Origin: Flavobacterium sp. LC2016-13
Lineage (GTDB): Bacteria; Bacteroidota; Bacteroidia; Flavobacteriales; Flavobacteriaceae
Direction: 5' to 3'
Assembly (NCBI RefSeq): GCF_009707955.1
Contig: NZ_WMDQ01000005.1
Span: forward strand, 124,001-188,000
DNA: 64,000 bases
Positions 10,633-19,230 of the stretch are shown piece by piece (the stretch's first letter is position 1; each line of letters begins with the position of its first letter). Below the pieces are notes generated by a model, which worked only from the letters and a program-made list of their open reading frames with translations, searched no databases and was not told the DNA's origin. The translations under genes were made by a program, and so were the position numbers.

Positions 10633-13600
10633 TTATTCCCCCAATAATTCCATCAATTCCAAAGCTCTTTTGGTCGATTTTACATTCTCAAAAGTCAATA
10701 AAAGTCGTAAACCGTTTGGCGTTTGTTTTTCTTTCATTTGACAAAGTGAACTATATTTTTGTACAAACTGTAAAACCTTTCTAAATTTTGAAGATTGATA
10801 ATAATCAGATTGTTGATCTGAAACGAAATAGCCAATCATTTTGCCTTTTTTCATCACCAGTTTTTCAATTCCTATATTTGTAGCAATCCATTTGATGCGA
10901 ATACTATTCATCAATGCATTGGCACGCGGAGGCATTGGACCAAAACGGTCAATTAATTTGTTTTGGAAGATAACTAATTCTGCTTCATTCTTTACAGAAC
11001 CTAACTCGTTGTACAAACTCAAACGCTCAGTAACATTGTTGATATATTCATCAGAAAATAACAATTCAAAATCAGTATCGATTTGTAAATCTTTTACGTA
11101 TTCTTTGGTTTCAATATCGTTTTCTTCCGGATATAAATCTTTGAATTCATTTTCTTTTAATTCTTCGATGGCTTCGTTCATGATTTTTTGGTACGTATCA
11201 AAACCAATTTCATTAATGAAACCGCTTTGTTCACCACCTAATAAATCTCCTGCACCACGAATTTCAAGATCTTTCATGGCGATATTAAAACCGCTTCCCA
11301 GTTCACTGAATTGTTCCAAAGCCTGAATACGCTTTCTCGCATCTTCGGTCATTGACGAATACGGCGGACAGATGAAATAACAAAATGCTTTCTTATTGCT
11401 TCGCCCTACACGCCCGCGCATTTGGTGCAAATCTGATAATCCAAAATTATTCGCATTATTGATGAAAATCGTGTTGGCATTTGGAACGTCCAACCCACTT
11501 TCGATAATTGTTGTCGCTACCAAAACATCAAAATCTCCGTTCATAAAACCTAACATCAAATCCTCGAGTTTGGCGCCGTCCATTTGTCCGTGACCAATTC
11601 CGACTCTTGCATTTGGAACCAAACGCTGAATCATTCCTGCAACTTCTTTTATATTTTCGATTCGGTTATTGATGAAGAAAACCTGTCCGTTTCGCTGAAT
11701 TTCATACGAAATGGCATCACGAATAATTTCTTCATTAAACCCAACAACATTTGTTTCTATTGGATAACGGTTTGGCGGAGGCGTTGTAATTACGGATAAA
11801 TCACGCGCTGCCATTAACGAAAACTGAAGCGTTCTCGGAATTGGTGTTGCTGTTAATGTCAGCGTATCAACATTTGCAGCAATGGTTTTTAATTTATCTT
11901 TTACGTTAACTCCAAATTTTTGTTCCTCATCAACAATCAATAAACCTAAGTCTTTAAAAACTACATTTTTGTTTACCAATTGATGCGTTCCAATTACGAT
12001 ATCAAGTTTTCCTTCTGCTAAATCTTTTAAAGTTTGTGCTTTTTGTTTTGCAGTTCTAAATCGGTTTAAATAACCAACAGAAACAGGCATATCTTTTAGT
12101 CTTTCAGTAAAAGTTCTGTAATGTTGGTACGCCAAAATCGTAGTCGGAACCAAAACAGCAACTTGTTTGCTATTGTCTACGGCTTTGAAAGCGGCACGAA
12201 TCGCAACTTCTGTTTTTCCAAAACCAACGTCACCACAAACCAAACGATCCATTGGGCGATCGCTTTCCATATCGGCTTTTACTTCTGCCGTCGATTTGGT
12301 TTGATCAGGCGTATCTTCATAAATAAACGAACTTTCTAATTCGTTTTGCAAATAACTATCTGGCGCAAATTGAAAACCTTTTTCTAAACGGCGTTTTGCA
12401 TACAATTGAATCAAATTGAATGCAATATGTTTGACACGCGCTTTGGTTTTTTGTTTTAAAATTTTCCAGGCGTTCGATCCTAATTTATAGATTTTCGGCG
12501 GAGTTCCGTCTTTTCCGTTGTATTTGGAAATTTTATGAAGCGAGTGAATGCTTACATACACAATATCATTATCAGCATAAACCAGTTTTATGGCTTCCTG
12601 CGTTTTTCCTTCCACCTGAATTTTCTGTAAACCGCCAAACTTTCCAATTCCGTGATCGATATGCGTTACATAATCGCCAACAGAAAGTGCCGTTAATTCT
12701 TTAAGCGTAATATTCTGTTTTTTCGAATATCCATTTTTGATATTGAATTTATGATAACGCTCAAAAATCTGGTGATCTGTATAAGCTGTTATTTGATTTT
12801 CTTCGTCAATAAAACCCTGGTATAAAGGCAATACAATGGTATTATATTGCTTTCTGATATTTTCAGAATTGGCTTCATCTAAAGATTCAAAAATATCATG
12901 AAAACGTTTCGCCTGCGTTTCATTCGAACAGAACAAATAATTCTTGTATCCGTTAAAATGATTGTCACTCAGATTATTCAGCAATAAATCAAATTGTTTA
13001 TTGAAAGAGGGTTGAGGCTGAATATGAAATTCGAATTTTTTAGTCGTTTTGAAAATTGGTTTTGAAGTCAATTCGACAATCGAAAAATCTAAAGCGCGTT
13101 TTATAAAGGATCTCTGGTTTAAAAATAACTGCTCTGGTTCGGCGTGTTTTATTTCTCCTGAAAGTTTTTGGAAAGCTTCTTCAGCTCTTGCAAATTGTTT
13201 GTCTAATTGACTAAAAAGTCCATCAGTATTTTGAATAAATAGTACTGTTTTTTCGGCAATATAATCTAAGAAACTTTCGCGGTTTTCCTGAAATATCTTG
13301 TTTTCGACATTCGGGATAATCGTGATTTTTTTATGCGTTTCTACAGATAATTGCGTTTCTACATCAAAGCTTCTGATGCTGTCTACTTCATTTCCAAAAA
13401 ATTCAATTCTATACGGATGATCGTTTGAAAAAGAGAATACATCGACGATTCCTCCACGAACCGAAAATTCACCGGGCTCTGTAATAAAATCAACTCTTTT
13501 AAATTCGTATTCAAACAAAACTTCGTTGATAAAATCAATCGAAATTTTATCGTTTAAAGCTACTTTTAAAGTGTTTTTGTCTAATTGTTGGCGTGTCACA

Positions 13601-13998
13601 ACCTTCTCAAAAAGAGCTTCAGGATACGTAACAATTATGGCTGGTTTTTTTCGGGAATTAATTCTGTTTAAAACCTCAGCACGAAGTAAAACATTGGCAT
13701 TATCTGTTTCATCAACCTGATACGGACGACGAAATGAAGCGGGATAAAACAAAACATCCTGTTCGCCAATCATTTGTTCGAGATCGTTCAGGTAATACGC
13801 AGCCTCTTCTTTATTGTCTAAAACAACTAAAAAAGGGAGTTCGGTTTTCTTAAAAACAGATCGAATTACAAATGAAACTGCTGATCCTAACAATCCGTTA
13901 AGATGCATTTTTATTTGATTTCCTTCCAGCAAATTTGTTGCAATCTGCTGCGTTTTTGGCAGATTGTCGTAGATTGTATATAAGGCGTTTTTACTCAA
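10633..13998 (-). CDS. mfd: Transcription-repair coupling factor Mfd
   Basis: 1121 residues, usual for Mfd. Order: UvrB-like N-terminal modules (VLFYPASFRRPYQVDETDNANVLLRAEVL; FSVRGGIVDVFSF), the CarD-like RNA polymerase interaction domain near residue 440 (VGDYVTHIDHGIGKFGGLQ), a RecG-type motor with Walker A GDVGFGKTEVA near residue 590, DEEQKFG near 690, SLMAARDLSV and the QMRGRVGRS motif VI, and the TRCF C-terminal domain. Mfd moves stalled RNA polymerase off lesions and recruits UvrA. The start codon overlaps the stop of the upstream lipoprotein gene by 8 bases, so the two are probably co-transcribed. Confidence 0.98.
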   Translation of the reverse strand: MSKNALYTIYDNLPKTQQIATNLLEGNQIKMHLNGLLGSAVSFVIRSVFKKTELPFLVVLDNKEEAAYYLNDLEQMIGEQDVLFYPASFRRPYQVDETDNANVLLRAEVLNRINSRKKPAIIVTYPEALFEKVVTRQQLDKNTLKVALNDKISIDFINEVLFEYEFKRVDFITEPGEFSVRGGIVDVFSFSNDHPYRIEFFGNEVDSIRSFDVETQLSVETHKKITIIPNVENKIFQENRESFLDYIAEKTVLFIQNTDGLFSQLDKQFARAEEAFQKLSGEIKHAEPEQLFLNQRSFIKRALDFSIVELTSKPIFKTTKKFEFHIQPQPSFNKQFDLLLNNLSDNHFNGYKNYLFCSNETQAKRFHDIFESLDEANSENIRKQYNTIVLPLYQGFIDEENQITAYTDHQIFERYHKFNIKNGYSKKQNITLKELTALSVGDYVTHIDHGIGKFGGLQKIQVEGKTQEAIKLVYADNDIVYVSIHSLHKISKYNGKDGTPPKIYKLGSNAWKILKQKTKARVKHIAFNLIQLYAKRRLEKGFQFAPDSYLQNELESSFIYEDTPDQTKSTAEVKADMESDRPMDRLVCGDVGFGKTEVAIRAAFKAVDNSKQVAVLVPTTILAYQHYRTFTERLKDMPVSVGYLNRFRTAKQKAQTLKDLAEGKLDIVIGTHQLVNKNVVFKDLGLLIVDEEQKFGVNVKDKLKTIAANVDTLTLTATPIPRTLQFSLMAARDLSVITTPPPNRYPIETNVVGFNEEIIRDAISYEIQRNGQVFFINNRIENIKEVAGMIQRLVPNARVGIGHGQMDGAKLEDLMLGFMNGDFDVLVATTIIESGLDVPNANTIFINNANNFGLSDLHQMRGRVGRSNKKAFCYFICPPYSSMTEDARKRIQALEQFSELGSGFNIAMKDLEIRGAGDLLGGEQSGFINEIGFDTYQKIMNEAIEELKENEFKDLYPEENDIETKEYVKDLQIDTDFELLFSDEYINNVTERLSLYNELGSVKNEAELVIFQNKLIDRFGPMPPRANALMNSIRIKWIATNIGIEKLVMKKGKMIGYFVSDQQSDYYQSSKFRKVLQFVQKYSSLCQMKEKQTPNGLRLLLTFENVKSTKRALELMELLGE

Positions 13999-14599
13999 TT
14001 CTAGGTTTATTTTGATCGATTGGCGGTGCCGAATTCGGGATCGCTCTTGTTGTATCTAACATTTTTAGGAAATCAGCTTCTCCTTCTTCTTTCGGAATCT
14101 TGGCTTTTTCGACAATTTTGTCCATTTGTCTTTGTAAAGACACGAGTTCCTTATTAATGTCCCCAATTAAAAAAGTAACTTTTTCATCCGGAATTTGATT
14201 CAAATGAATATACAAATCCATCATTTTGACTTTGGTTATCAAAATTGAAATTCGGGCTTTTATTTGTGGCTGATTGAATTGCGTTGGAATATTACTATTT
14301 AACGCCATTGCTTTTTTTGAAATTGCTGCTGATTTTTTTTGAAATGCACCAATTGTTTTTCTCGGTTTTTCTCCAATTTCTTTTAGAAAATCACGCCATT
14401 CTGTCCAGGCTCTTACATTTTGCTCTGAAACTTCATTGATTGGCTCATCAATAAAAATCCATGCTTTATTAATATTATCGAAGATTTTCTCTTTCTTTTT
14501 CGCTTCTTTTTTGTTTTCAGCAAGACGTTTTTCATTTTCATTTTGACATGAATTCAGCACAAAAATCAAAAGCAGAAAAAGAGATATTTTATATTTCAT
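13991..14599 (-). CDS. Small charged lipoprotein of unknown function
   Basis: 202 residues from the ATG at 14599 (an in-frame ATG at 14611 would add 4 residues before the signal). The signal MKYKISLFLLLIFVLNSC ends in a lipobox, followed by a Lys/Glu-rich helix (NEKRLAENKKEAKKKEKIFD) and further mostly helical, charged sequence. No catalytic motif is visible and I do not recognise the family. It overlaps mfd by 8 bases, which points to co-transcription but not to a shared function, since the product is exported and Mfd is cytoplasmic. Confidence 0.85.
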   Translation of the reverse strand: MKYKISLFLLLIFVLNSCQNENEKRLAENKKEAKKKEKIFDNINKAWIFIDEPINEVSEQNVRAWTEWRDFLKEIGEKPRKTIGAFQKKSAAISKKAMALNSNIPTQFNQPQIKARISILITKVKMMDLYIHLNQIPDEKVTFLIGDINKELVSLQRQMDKIVEKAKIPKEEGEADFLKMLDTTRAIPNSAPPIDQNKPRIE

Positions 14600-14692
14600 T
14601 TGGTAAAACATTAAGCTACAAAGTTACAAAGTAAATTTACAATTCCGAATTCTGATTTTCATTACAAAACGTAAAATTTAACGACTATTTAA

Positions 14693-14764
14693 TAGCCACG
14701 AATTCACGAATTTTATTGATTTATTAATCAATCAGGAAAAAGAAAATTCGTGAATTCGTGGCTA
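14693..14764. repeat. GCCACGAATT-family palindromic repeat, copy 3
   Basis: TAGCCACGAATTCACGAATT and two more bases (14693-14714) are matched exactly by the inverted arm at 14743-14764 across a 28-base spacer. It lies between the divergent lipoprotein and epimerase-like genes. Confidence 0.8.
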
Positions 14765-14865
14765 ATGTACCTCAGCAGGTTCAGCGAATAATCCAAAAAA
14801 CAAACTTCATTGTTATTAATTTTATAATTTAGTGCTGCAAAAAATAAAATTATTTGCGAAAACGT

Positions 14866-14873
14866 TATATTTG
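14866..14873 (+). promoter_or_regulatory. Putative -7 promoter element (TATATTTG) of the threonine dehydrogenase gene
   Basis: TATATTTG fits the Bacteroidota -7 consensus TAnnTTTG and lies 20 bases before the ATG at 14894. No TTG is well placed for the -33 element. Confidence 0.5.
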
Positions 14874-14893
14874 CAATACTAAAATCTACATAA

Positions 14894-15832
14894 ATGAATC
14901 CAAAAATATTGATCATTGGCGCTTGCGGTCAGATTGGGACAGAGTTGACTCAAAAACTGCGTAAGTTATACGGAACAGAAAATGTAATTGCTTCTGATAT
15001 TCGAAAATTAAATACTGATGTTGTTAATTCAGGACCTTTTGAAGTGGTCAATGCTTTAGATTTTAATCAAATTGAACATCTTGTTGAAGTACATCAAATC
15101 ACGGATATTTATCTGATGGCGGCTCTTTTATCAGCTACAGCTGAAAAAAATCCGGCTTTTGCATGGGATTTAAATATGAATTCTCTTTTTCATGTTTTGA
15201 ATTTAGCGAAAGCAAAAAAAATTAAAAAGATTTTCTGGCCTTCAAGTATTGCCGTTTTTGGACCAACAACTCCAAAAGAAAATACGCCTCAATACACCAT
15301 TATGGAACCTTCTACGGTTTACGGAATCAGTAAACAAGCCGGTGAAAGATGGTGCGAATACTATCATAATATTTATGGTGTTGATATTCGCAGTATTCGT
15401 TATCCTGGTTTAATCAGTTGGTCAACTCCTCCGGGCGGCGGAACTACAGATTATGCTGTTGATATTTTCTATAAGGCTATTGCCGATAAAAAATACGAAT
15501 GCTTTTTATCTTCAGAAACTAAAATGCCAATGATGTATATGGATGATGCAATTGAAGCAACTATAAACATTATGCAGGCTCCTGCTGAAGATATTAAAAT
15601 TCATTCTTCTTATAATTTAGCGGCTATGAGTTTTACTCCTACTGAAATTGCTGCTGAAATTAAAAAACATATTCCTGAATTTACGATTACTTATAATCCT
15701 GATTTCCGCCAGAAAATTGCGGATAGCTGGCCGGCAAGTATCGATGATGCATCTGCCAGAAAAGACTGGGGATGGAATCATAAATTCGATTTAGAATCGA
15801 TGACAAAAGATATGCTGGAGCATTTGAGCTAA
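14894..15832 (+). CDS. L-threonine 3-dehydrogenase, extended-SDR (epimerase-like) type
   Basis: 312 residues with the nucleotide-binding Gly motif GACGQIG at residues 9-15, the Ser of WPSSIAVFG near 117-118 and the active-site Tyr143-x3-Lys147 (YGISK). The sequence reads as NAD-dependent epimerase/dehydratase, and WPSSIAVFGP, TVYGISK and ISWSTPPGGGTTDYAVDIF match the SDR-type L-threonine dehydrogenases such as that of Flavobacterium frigidimaris, also close to 312 residues in my memory. It would oxidise L-threonine to 2-amino-3-oxobutyrate with NAD. A sugar-nucleotide epimerase is the alternative, but the SWSTPPGGGTTDY segment argues against it. Single gene, own promoter and terminator. Confidence 0.85.
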   Translation: MNPKILIIGACGQIGTELTQKLRKLYGTENVIASDIRKLNTDVVNSGPFEVVNALDFNQIEHLVEVHQITDIYLMAALLSATAEKNPAFAWDLNMNSLFHVLNLAKAKKIKKIFWPSSIAVFGPTTPKENTPQYTIMEPSTVYGISKQAGERWCEYYHNIYGVDIRSIRYPGLISWSTPPGGGTTDYAVDIFYKAIADKKYECFLSSETKMPMMYMDDAIEATINIMQAPAEDIKIHSSYNLAAMSFTPTEIAAEIKKHIPEFTITYNPDFRQKIADSWPASIDDASARKDWGWNHKFDLESMTKDMLEHLS

Positions 15833-15853
15833 TCTGAATATACGTAATATTAA

Positions 15854-15899
15854 ACGTGCTATTTTAAAAGAAATACTTTTAGAATAGCACGTTTTTTTT
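15854..15899 (+). terminator. Terminator after the threonine dehydrogenase gene
   Basis: ACGTGCTATT and AATAGCACGT form a stem with an AT-rich loop that can pair further (TTAAAAG/CTTTTAG), followed by eight T residues. Confidence 0.85.
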
Positions 15900-15922
15900 A
15901 TGAAAATATTTTAGATACCGTT

Positions 15923-15951
15923 TTGACGGTTACATAATTTTCTTACTTTTG
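15923..15951 (+). promoter_or_regulatory. Promoter of the DUF418 gene (TTG-N18-TACTTTTG)
   Basis: TTG at 15923-15925 and TACTTTTG at 15944-15951 are 18 bases apart, a close match to the flavobacterial promoter consensus. The leader before the ATG at 16018 is about 60 bases. Confidence 0.7.
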
Positions 15952-16017
15952 AGCAATCAGAATAATTTTAAATTTATCTAAAATCATCAATCAAATCACA
16001 ACAAAAACGTTAATCAA

Positions 16018-17220
16018 ATGACAAATTCTTATCATCCTCTCGAACAAAGCAAAAGAACTGCTATTGTCGATATTCTTCGTGGTTGGGCTATATTAGGCGT
16101 TGCCATTGGCAATTATTCCGGCTTTCAACTCATCGGTATACCACACGAAATCAAGAATAGTATTTTATCAGACATACTATCTAATTTTGATCAGTATTTT
16201 TTAGCTGGAAAATCCTGGACTTTATTAACCATTTTATTTGGCTATGGCTTTGCCATTTTAATTAACAATGTCGCTGCAAAAGGCAAAAACCCTGTTACTT
16301 TTTTTAGCTGGCGAATGCTATTGCTTTTTGGTTTGGCTTTTATTGATTCGTCTTTTTGGTTTGGCGACATCTTAAAAGATTATGCGTTTTTAGGACTTAT
16401 ATTGTTGTTATTTTATAAAAGTTCAGCAAGAACCTTAGCTATTACTTGTGCTATTCTTATTCTTGCCACTCCTTTTATAATGGCTTATATCAAAGGCCTG
16501 AATATAGAAAGAATAGCGATTACCACAGATCCTGAATATTTAAAATTATATCATTCGGGAAACTGGCTGGACTTCTTTAAATTTAATCTCGTAGCTTCTT
16601 TTTATCAGCAAATTATTGTTCCCGGTTACGCCATTACGGCACATATTGTAATGCTTGCTTGTATGCTTTTTGGGGTTTTGCTGCAAAAAATAAATTTTTT
16701 CAATCGTTTAAACGAAATGAAAAAACTTTTAATCTATGTACTTATAAGCAGCTTTTTTATTTCTGTTATGATGGGTATTGGTTTTTATTTTGCCATTGAA
16801 AATAAAGCTGGCTTTCTTAAATTCTTTCATCCTTATTTCTGGTTTATTTTAAGCACAATGATTTTTGTTGCAACCGGCATTTGTTTATTATATAACAACG
16901 GCAAGCTTAAAACGATATTCAACTATTTTAGTGCCGGAGGAAAAATGACACTAACCAATTATATGATTCAAAATATTTTAGGTGCATTTATCTTCTCCGG
17001 AATTGGTTTAGGAATTGCGGATACTATGCCGTATTGGTTTTACTTTTCGTTAGCGGTTTTTATCTTTATTGTTCAATTATTTATAAGTAAATGGTGGCTT
17101 TCAAAATACAATTATGGCCCTGTTGAATGGTTATGGAGAGTTTTAAGTTACAGAAAGATGTTTCCTTTAAAAAAGACGATACAAAACAATATTGTAACTG
17201 ATATAAAACCTGTTTTATAG
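16018..17220 (+). CDS. DUF418-family integral membrane protein
   Basis: 400 residues with around ten hydrophobic segments. The N-terminus (RTAIVDILRGWAILGVAIGNYSGF) carries the start typical of DUF418 and acyltransferase-3/HGSNAT-like membrane proteins. The C-terminal DUF418 signature is visible (FNYFSAGGKMTLTNYMIQNILGAFIFSG ... FISKWWLSKYNYGPVEWLWR). Members are thought to act as transporters or transacylases, but no substrate is established. Monocistronic, with its own promoter and a shared terminator with the convergent M1 peptidase gene. Confidence 0.9.
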   Translation: MTNSYHPLEQSKRTAIVDILRGWAILGVAIGNYSGFQLIGIPHEIKNSILSDILSNFDQYFLAGKSWTLLTILFGYGFAILINNVAAKGKNPVTFFSWRMLLLFGLAFIDSSFWFGDILKDYAFLGLILLLFYKSSARTLAITCAILILATPFIMAYIKGLNIERIAITTDPEYLKLYHSGNWLDFFKFNLVASFYQQIIVPGYAITAHIVMLACMLFGVLLQKINFFNRLNEMKKLLIYVLISSFFISVMMGIGFYFAIENKAGFLKFFHPYFWFILSTMIFVATGICLLYNNGKLKTIFNYFSAGGKMTLTNYMIQNILGAFIFSGIGLGIADTMPYWFYFSLAVFIFIVQLFISKWWLSKYNYGPVEWLWRVLSYRKMFPLKKTIQNNIVTDIKPVL

Positions 17221-17236
17221 ATTTATTACTAAATAG

Positions 17237-17274
17237 AAAAGCCCTTAAAAAATTAATTTTAAGGGCTTTTTTTA
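17237..17274. terminator. Bidirectional terminator
   Basis: AAAAGCCCTTAAAA pairs with TTTTAAGGGCTTTT, with A and T runs on both sides. It serves both the DUF418 gene and the convergent M1 peptidase gene. Confidence 0.88.
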
Positions 17275-17288
17275 TTTTATAAGGTAAA

Positions 17289-19169
17289 TTATTTCACTTC
17301 AAAAACATTATTTGCTGGTTTTACATCAGCCATTAATCCGCTTGGATCAATTGTGATTTTTTTGATTGCTGTTTTGTTCTTGTCAATTGTAAAACTGTAG
17401 TTTGACATTGCCCAAGCCCAATCTTCTACAACTGTTCTTTTTTCGTTTGAATTTGGATTCGGTTTAATGAAATTCATCATTCTTAACGGAATGTAGAAGT
17501 TTTCAGAAGTTCCGTCTGTATAATCCACTTTTAAATCGATTGGCATTGGCATTCTTCCAATTCTTTCTAAAGAAATTGTTGTTTTTCCTGCATTGTCAGC
17601 GACATCTTTAATTCCGTAATCAATTGTATTAGCAGTTTGTGCCCAGTCAATTAAATACCAATCTAGCTCTGCTCCGGAAACTCTTTCTGCAGTTCTTTTG
17701 ATGTCGTTTGGAGTTGGATGTTTGAATTTAAAATCGTTGAAATATCTTTTTAAAGTGGCATCCAGATTTTCTTTTCCAATTACATATTCTAATTGTGCTA
17801 AGAAAATGCATCCTTTTACATAAGATGAAATACTATAAGGACGATTTTCATCATAACGATCTCCGTGTGTTGTTTGAGGCTGTTCTTTTCCAGAATTAAC
17901 TAAACTGTAATATGCTGCGTAAGTTCCTTTAAACGGATTTGCTTCTTTTTTATCTCCTTTTAATTCATTCAAAGCACTGTCTTCGATGTAAGTTGTAAAA
18001 CCTTCGTCCATCCAAGGATGTTTTGATTCGTTTGAAGCTAAAATATGCTGAAACCAAGAGTGTCCTAATTCGTGAGTTGCAGTTCCTAGAATTCCTTCAA
18101 GAGTTCCGTTTCCTAACATCAAAGTACACATTGCGTATTCCATTCCGCCATCTCCACCCTGAATAAATGAATATTGTTTATACGGATATGCTCCAACTCT
18201 ATGGTTGTAATAATCCATCACTTTTACCATTAATGGCTCTAACTGTTTCCAGTTTGCAGTTGTTTTTTCATTGTTTTTGTAGAAGAAATGCAAATCAACA
18301 TCATTTGGTCCTTTTACAATATCGTGTGTATATTCTTTATCTGCTGCCCAAGTAAAATCGTGCACGTTTGGCGCAATAAAATGCCAGGTTAATGTTTTTG
18401 CTTTTTTTGGATAAACTACTGTTGTACCGGCATCTTCGTAACCGTGACCAATTGTATTTTTGTCTTGTAAATATCCTGAACCTCCAAGAGTGTATTCTTT
18501 ATCAATCGTAATTTTTACATCAAAATTACCCCAAACACCGTGAAATTCTCTCGCGATGTACGGATCTGCGTGCCATCCTTCGAAATCAAATTCGGCTAAT
18601 TTTGGGTACCATTGTGACATTGATAATTCAACTCCTTCAGAATTATTTCTTCCTGAACGACGTACCTGAACCGGAACTTGTCCGTCAAAATCTAATGTAA
18701 AAGTCGATTTAGAATTTGGTAAAATTGGTTTAACCAAAGTAATTTCTAAAATTGTTCCTGAAGTTCTGGTTTGAGCCGTTACGCCGTCTTGCTTAAAATC
18801 AGAAATTTTCAAAAATCCAATTTCATTTGGTTTCAAAGTTTCAATTCGGCTTTGTTTTACTTCTTTCCCATCAGCTCCTTTTATTTTATTTACCATTCTT
18901 CCGTCAGGATCTTTGATGAAATGCAAACGAGCATCCATTTCACTTCCCGGCTGAAAAGCATTTGGAAATAAGTGATAAAACACTTTTCTTAAAGTATCAG
19001 GAGAATTATTGGTATAAACCAATTCTTGTTTCCCTTTGTATTGATAGTTTTTCACATCCATCGAAACCTCCATTTTATAATCGGCATGTTGTTGCCAATA
19101 CGGAGCACTTTGTGCAAAAGCTGAGTTTAAACCAAAACTCAAAAAAGAAAGTAGAATAATTTTACGCAT
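17289..19169 (-). CDS. M1-family metallopeptidase, exported
   Basis: 626 residues with a signal peptide (MRKIILLSFLSFGLNSAFAQ). The zinc motif HELGH near residue 365 is followed by Glu in WMDEGFTTYIED, the HExxH-x18-E pattern of gluzincin aminopeptidases. GGDGGMEYAMCT lies just upstream, in the place of the GxMEN exopeptidase motif (here GGMEY). The N-terminal half is the beta-sandwich that precedes the M1 catalytic domain. Its likely role is trimming peptides in the periplasm or outside the cell. It follows the S8 peptidase gene on the same strand, but a hairpin between them suggests separate transcripts. Confidence 0.93.
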   Translation of the reverse strand: MRKIILLSFLSFGLNSAFAQSAPYWQQHADYKMEVSMDVKNYQYKGKQELVYTNNSPDTLRKVFYHLFPNAFQPGSEMDARLHFIKDPDGRMVNKIKGADGKEVKQSRIETLKPNEIGFLKISDFKQDGVTAQTRTSGTILEITLVKPILPNSKSTFTLDFDGQVPVQVRRSGRNNSEGVELSMSQWYPKLAEFDFEGWHADPYIAREFHGVWGNFDVKITIDKEYTLGGSGYLQDKNTIGHGYEDAGTTVVYPKKAKTLTWHFIAPNVHDFTWAADKEYTHDIVKGPNDVDLHFFYKNNEKTTANWKQLEPLMVKVMDYYNHRVGAYPYKQYSFIQGGDGGMEYAMCTLMLGNGTLEGILGTATHELGHSWFQHILASNESKHPWMDEGFTTYIEDSALNELKGDKKEANPFKGTYAAYYSLVNSGKEQPQTTHGDRYDENRPYSISSYVKGCIFLAQLEYVIGKENLDATLKRYFNDFKFKHPTPNDIKRTAERVSGAELDWYLIDWAQTANTIDYGIKDVADNAGKTTISLERIGRMPMPIDLKVDYTDGTSENFYIPLRMMNFIKPNPNSNEKRTVVEDWAWAMSNYSFTIDKNKTAIKKITIDPSGLMADVKPANNVFEVK

Positions 19170-19179
19170 GTTGGTATAA

Positions 19180-19209
19180 ATAAAAATGGAAGAGTTTCCA
19201 CTCTTCCAT
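19180..19209 (-). terminator. Terminator after the S8 peptidase gene
   Basis: ATGGAAGAGT-ttcc-ACTCTTCCAT is a perfect 10-bp stem; on the minus strand it is followed by a T-rich stretch. It lies between the S8 gene and the downstream M1 gene. Confidence 0.75.
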
Positions 19210-19230
19210 TGGATTAGTACTTTATGTTTT

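Noticed and set aside
10841-11326. A 161-residue ORF antisense to mfd
   Set aside because: Mfd is certain in this region; the antisense frame has no family features.
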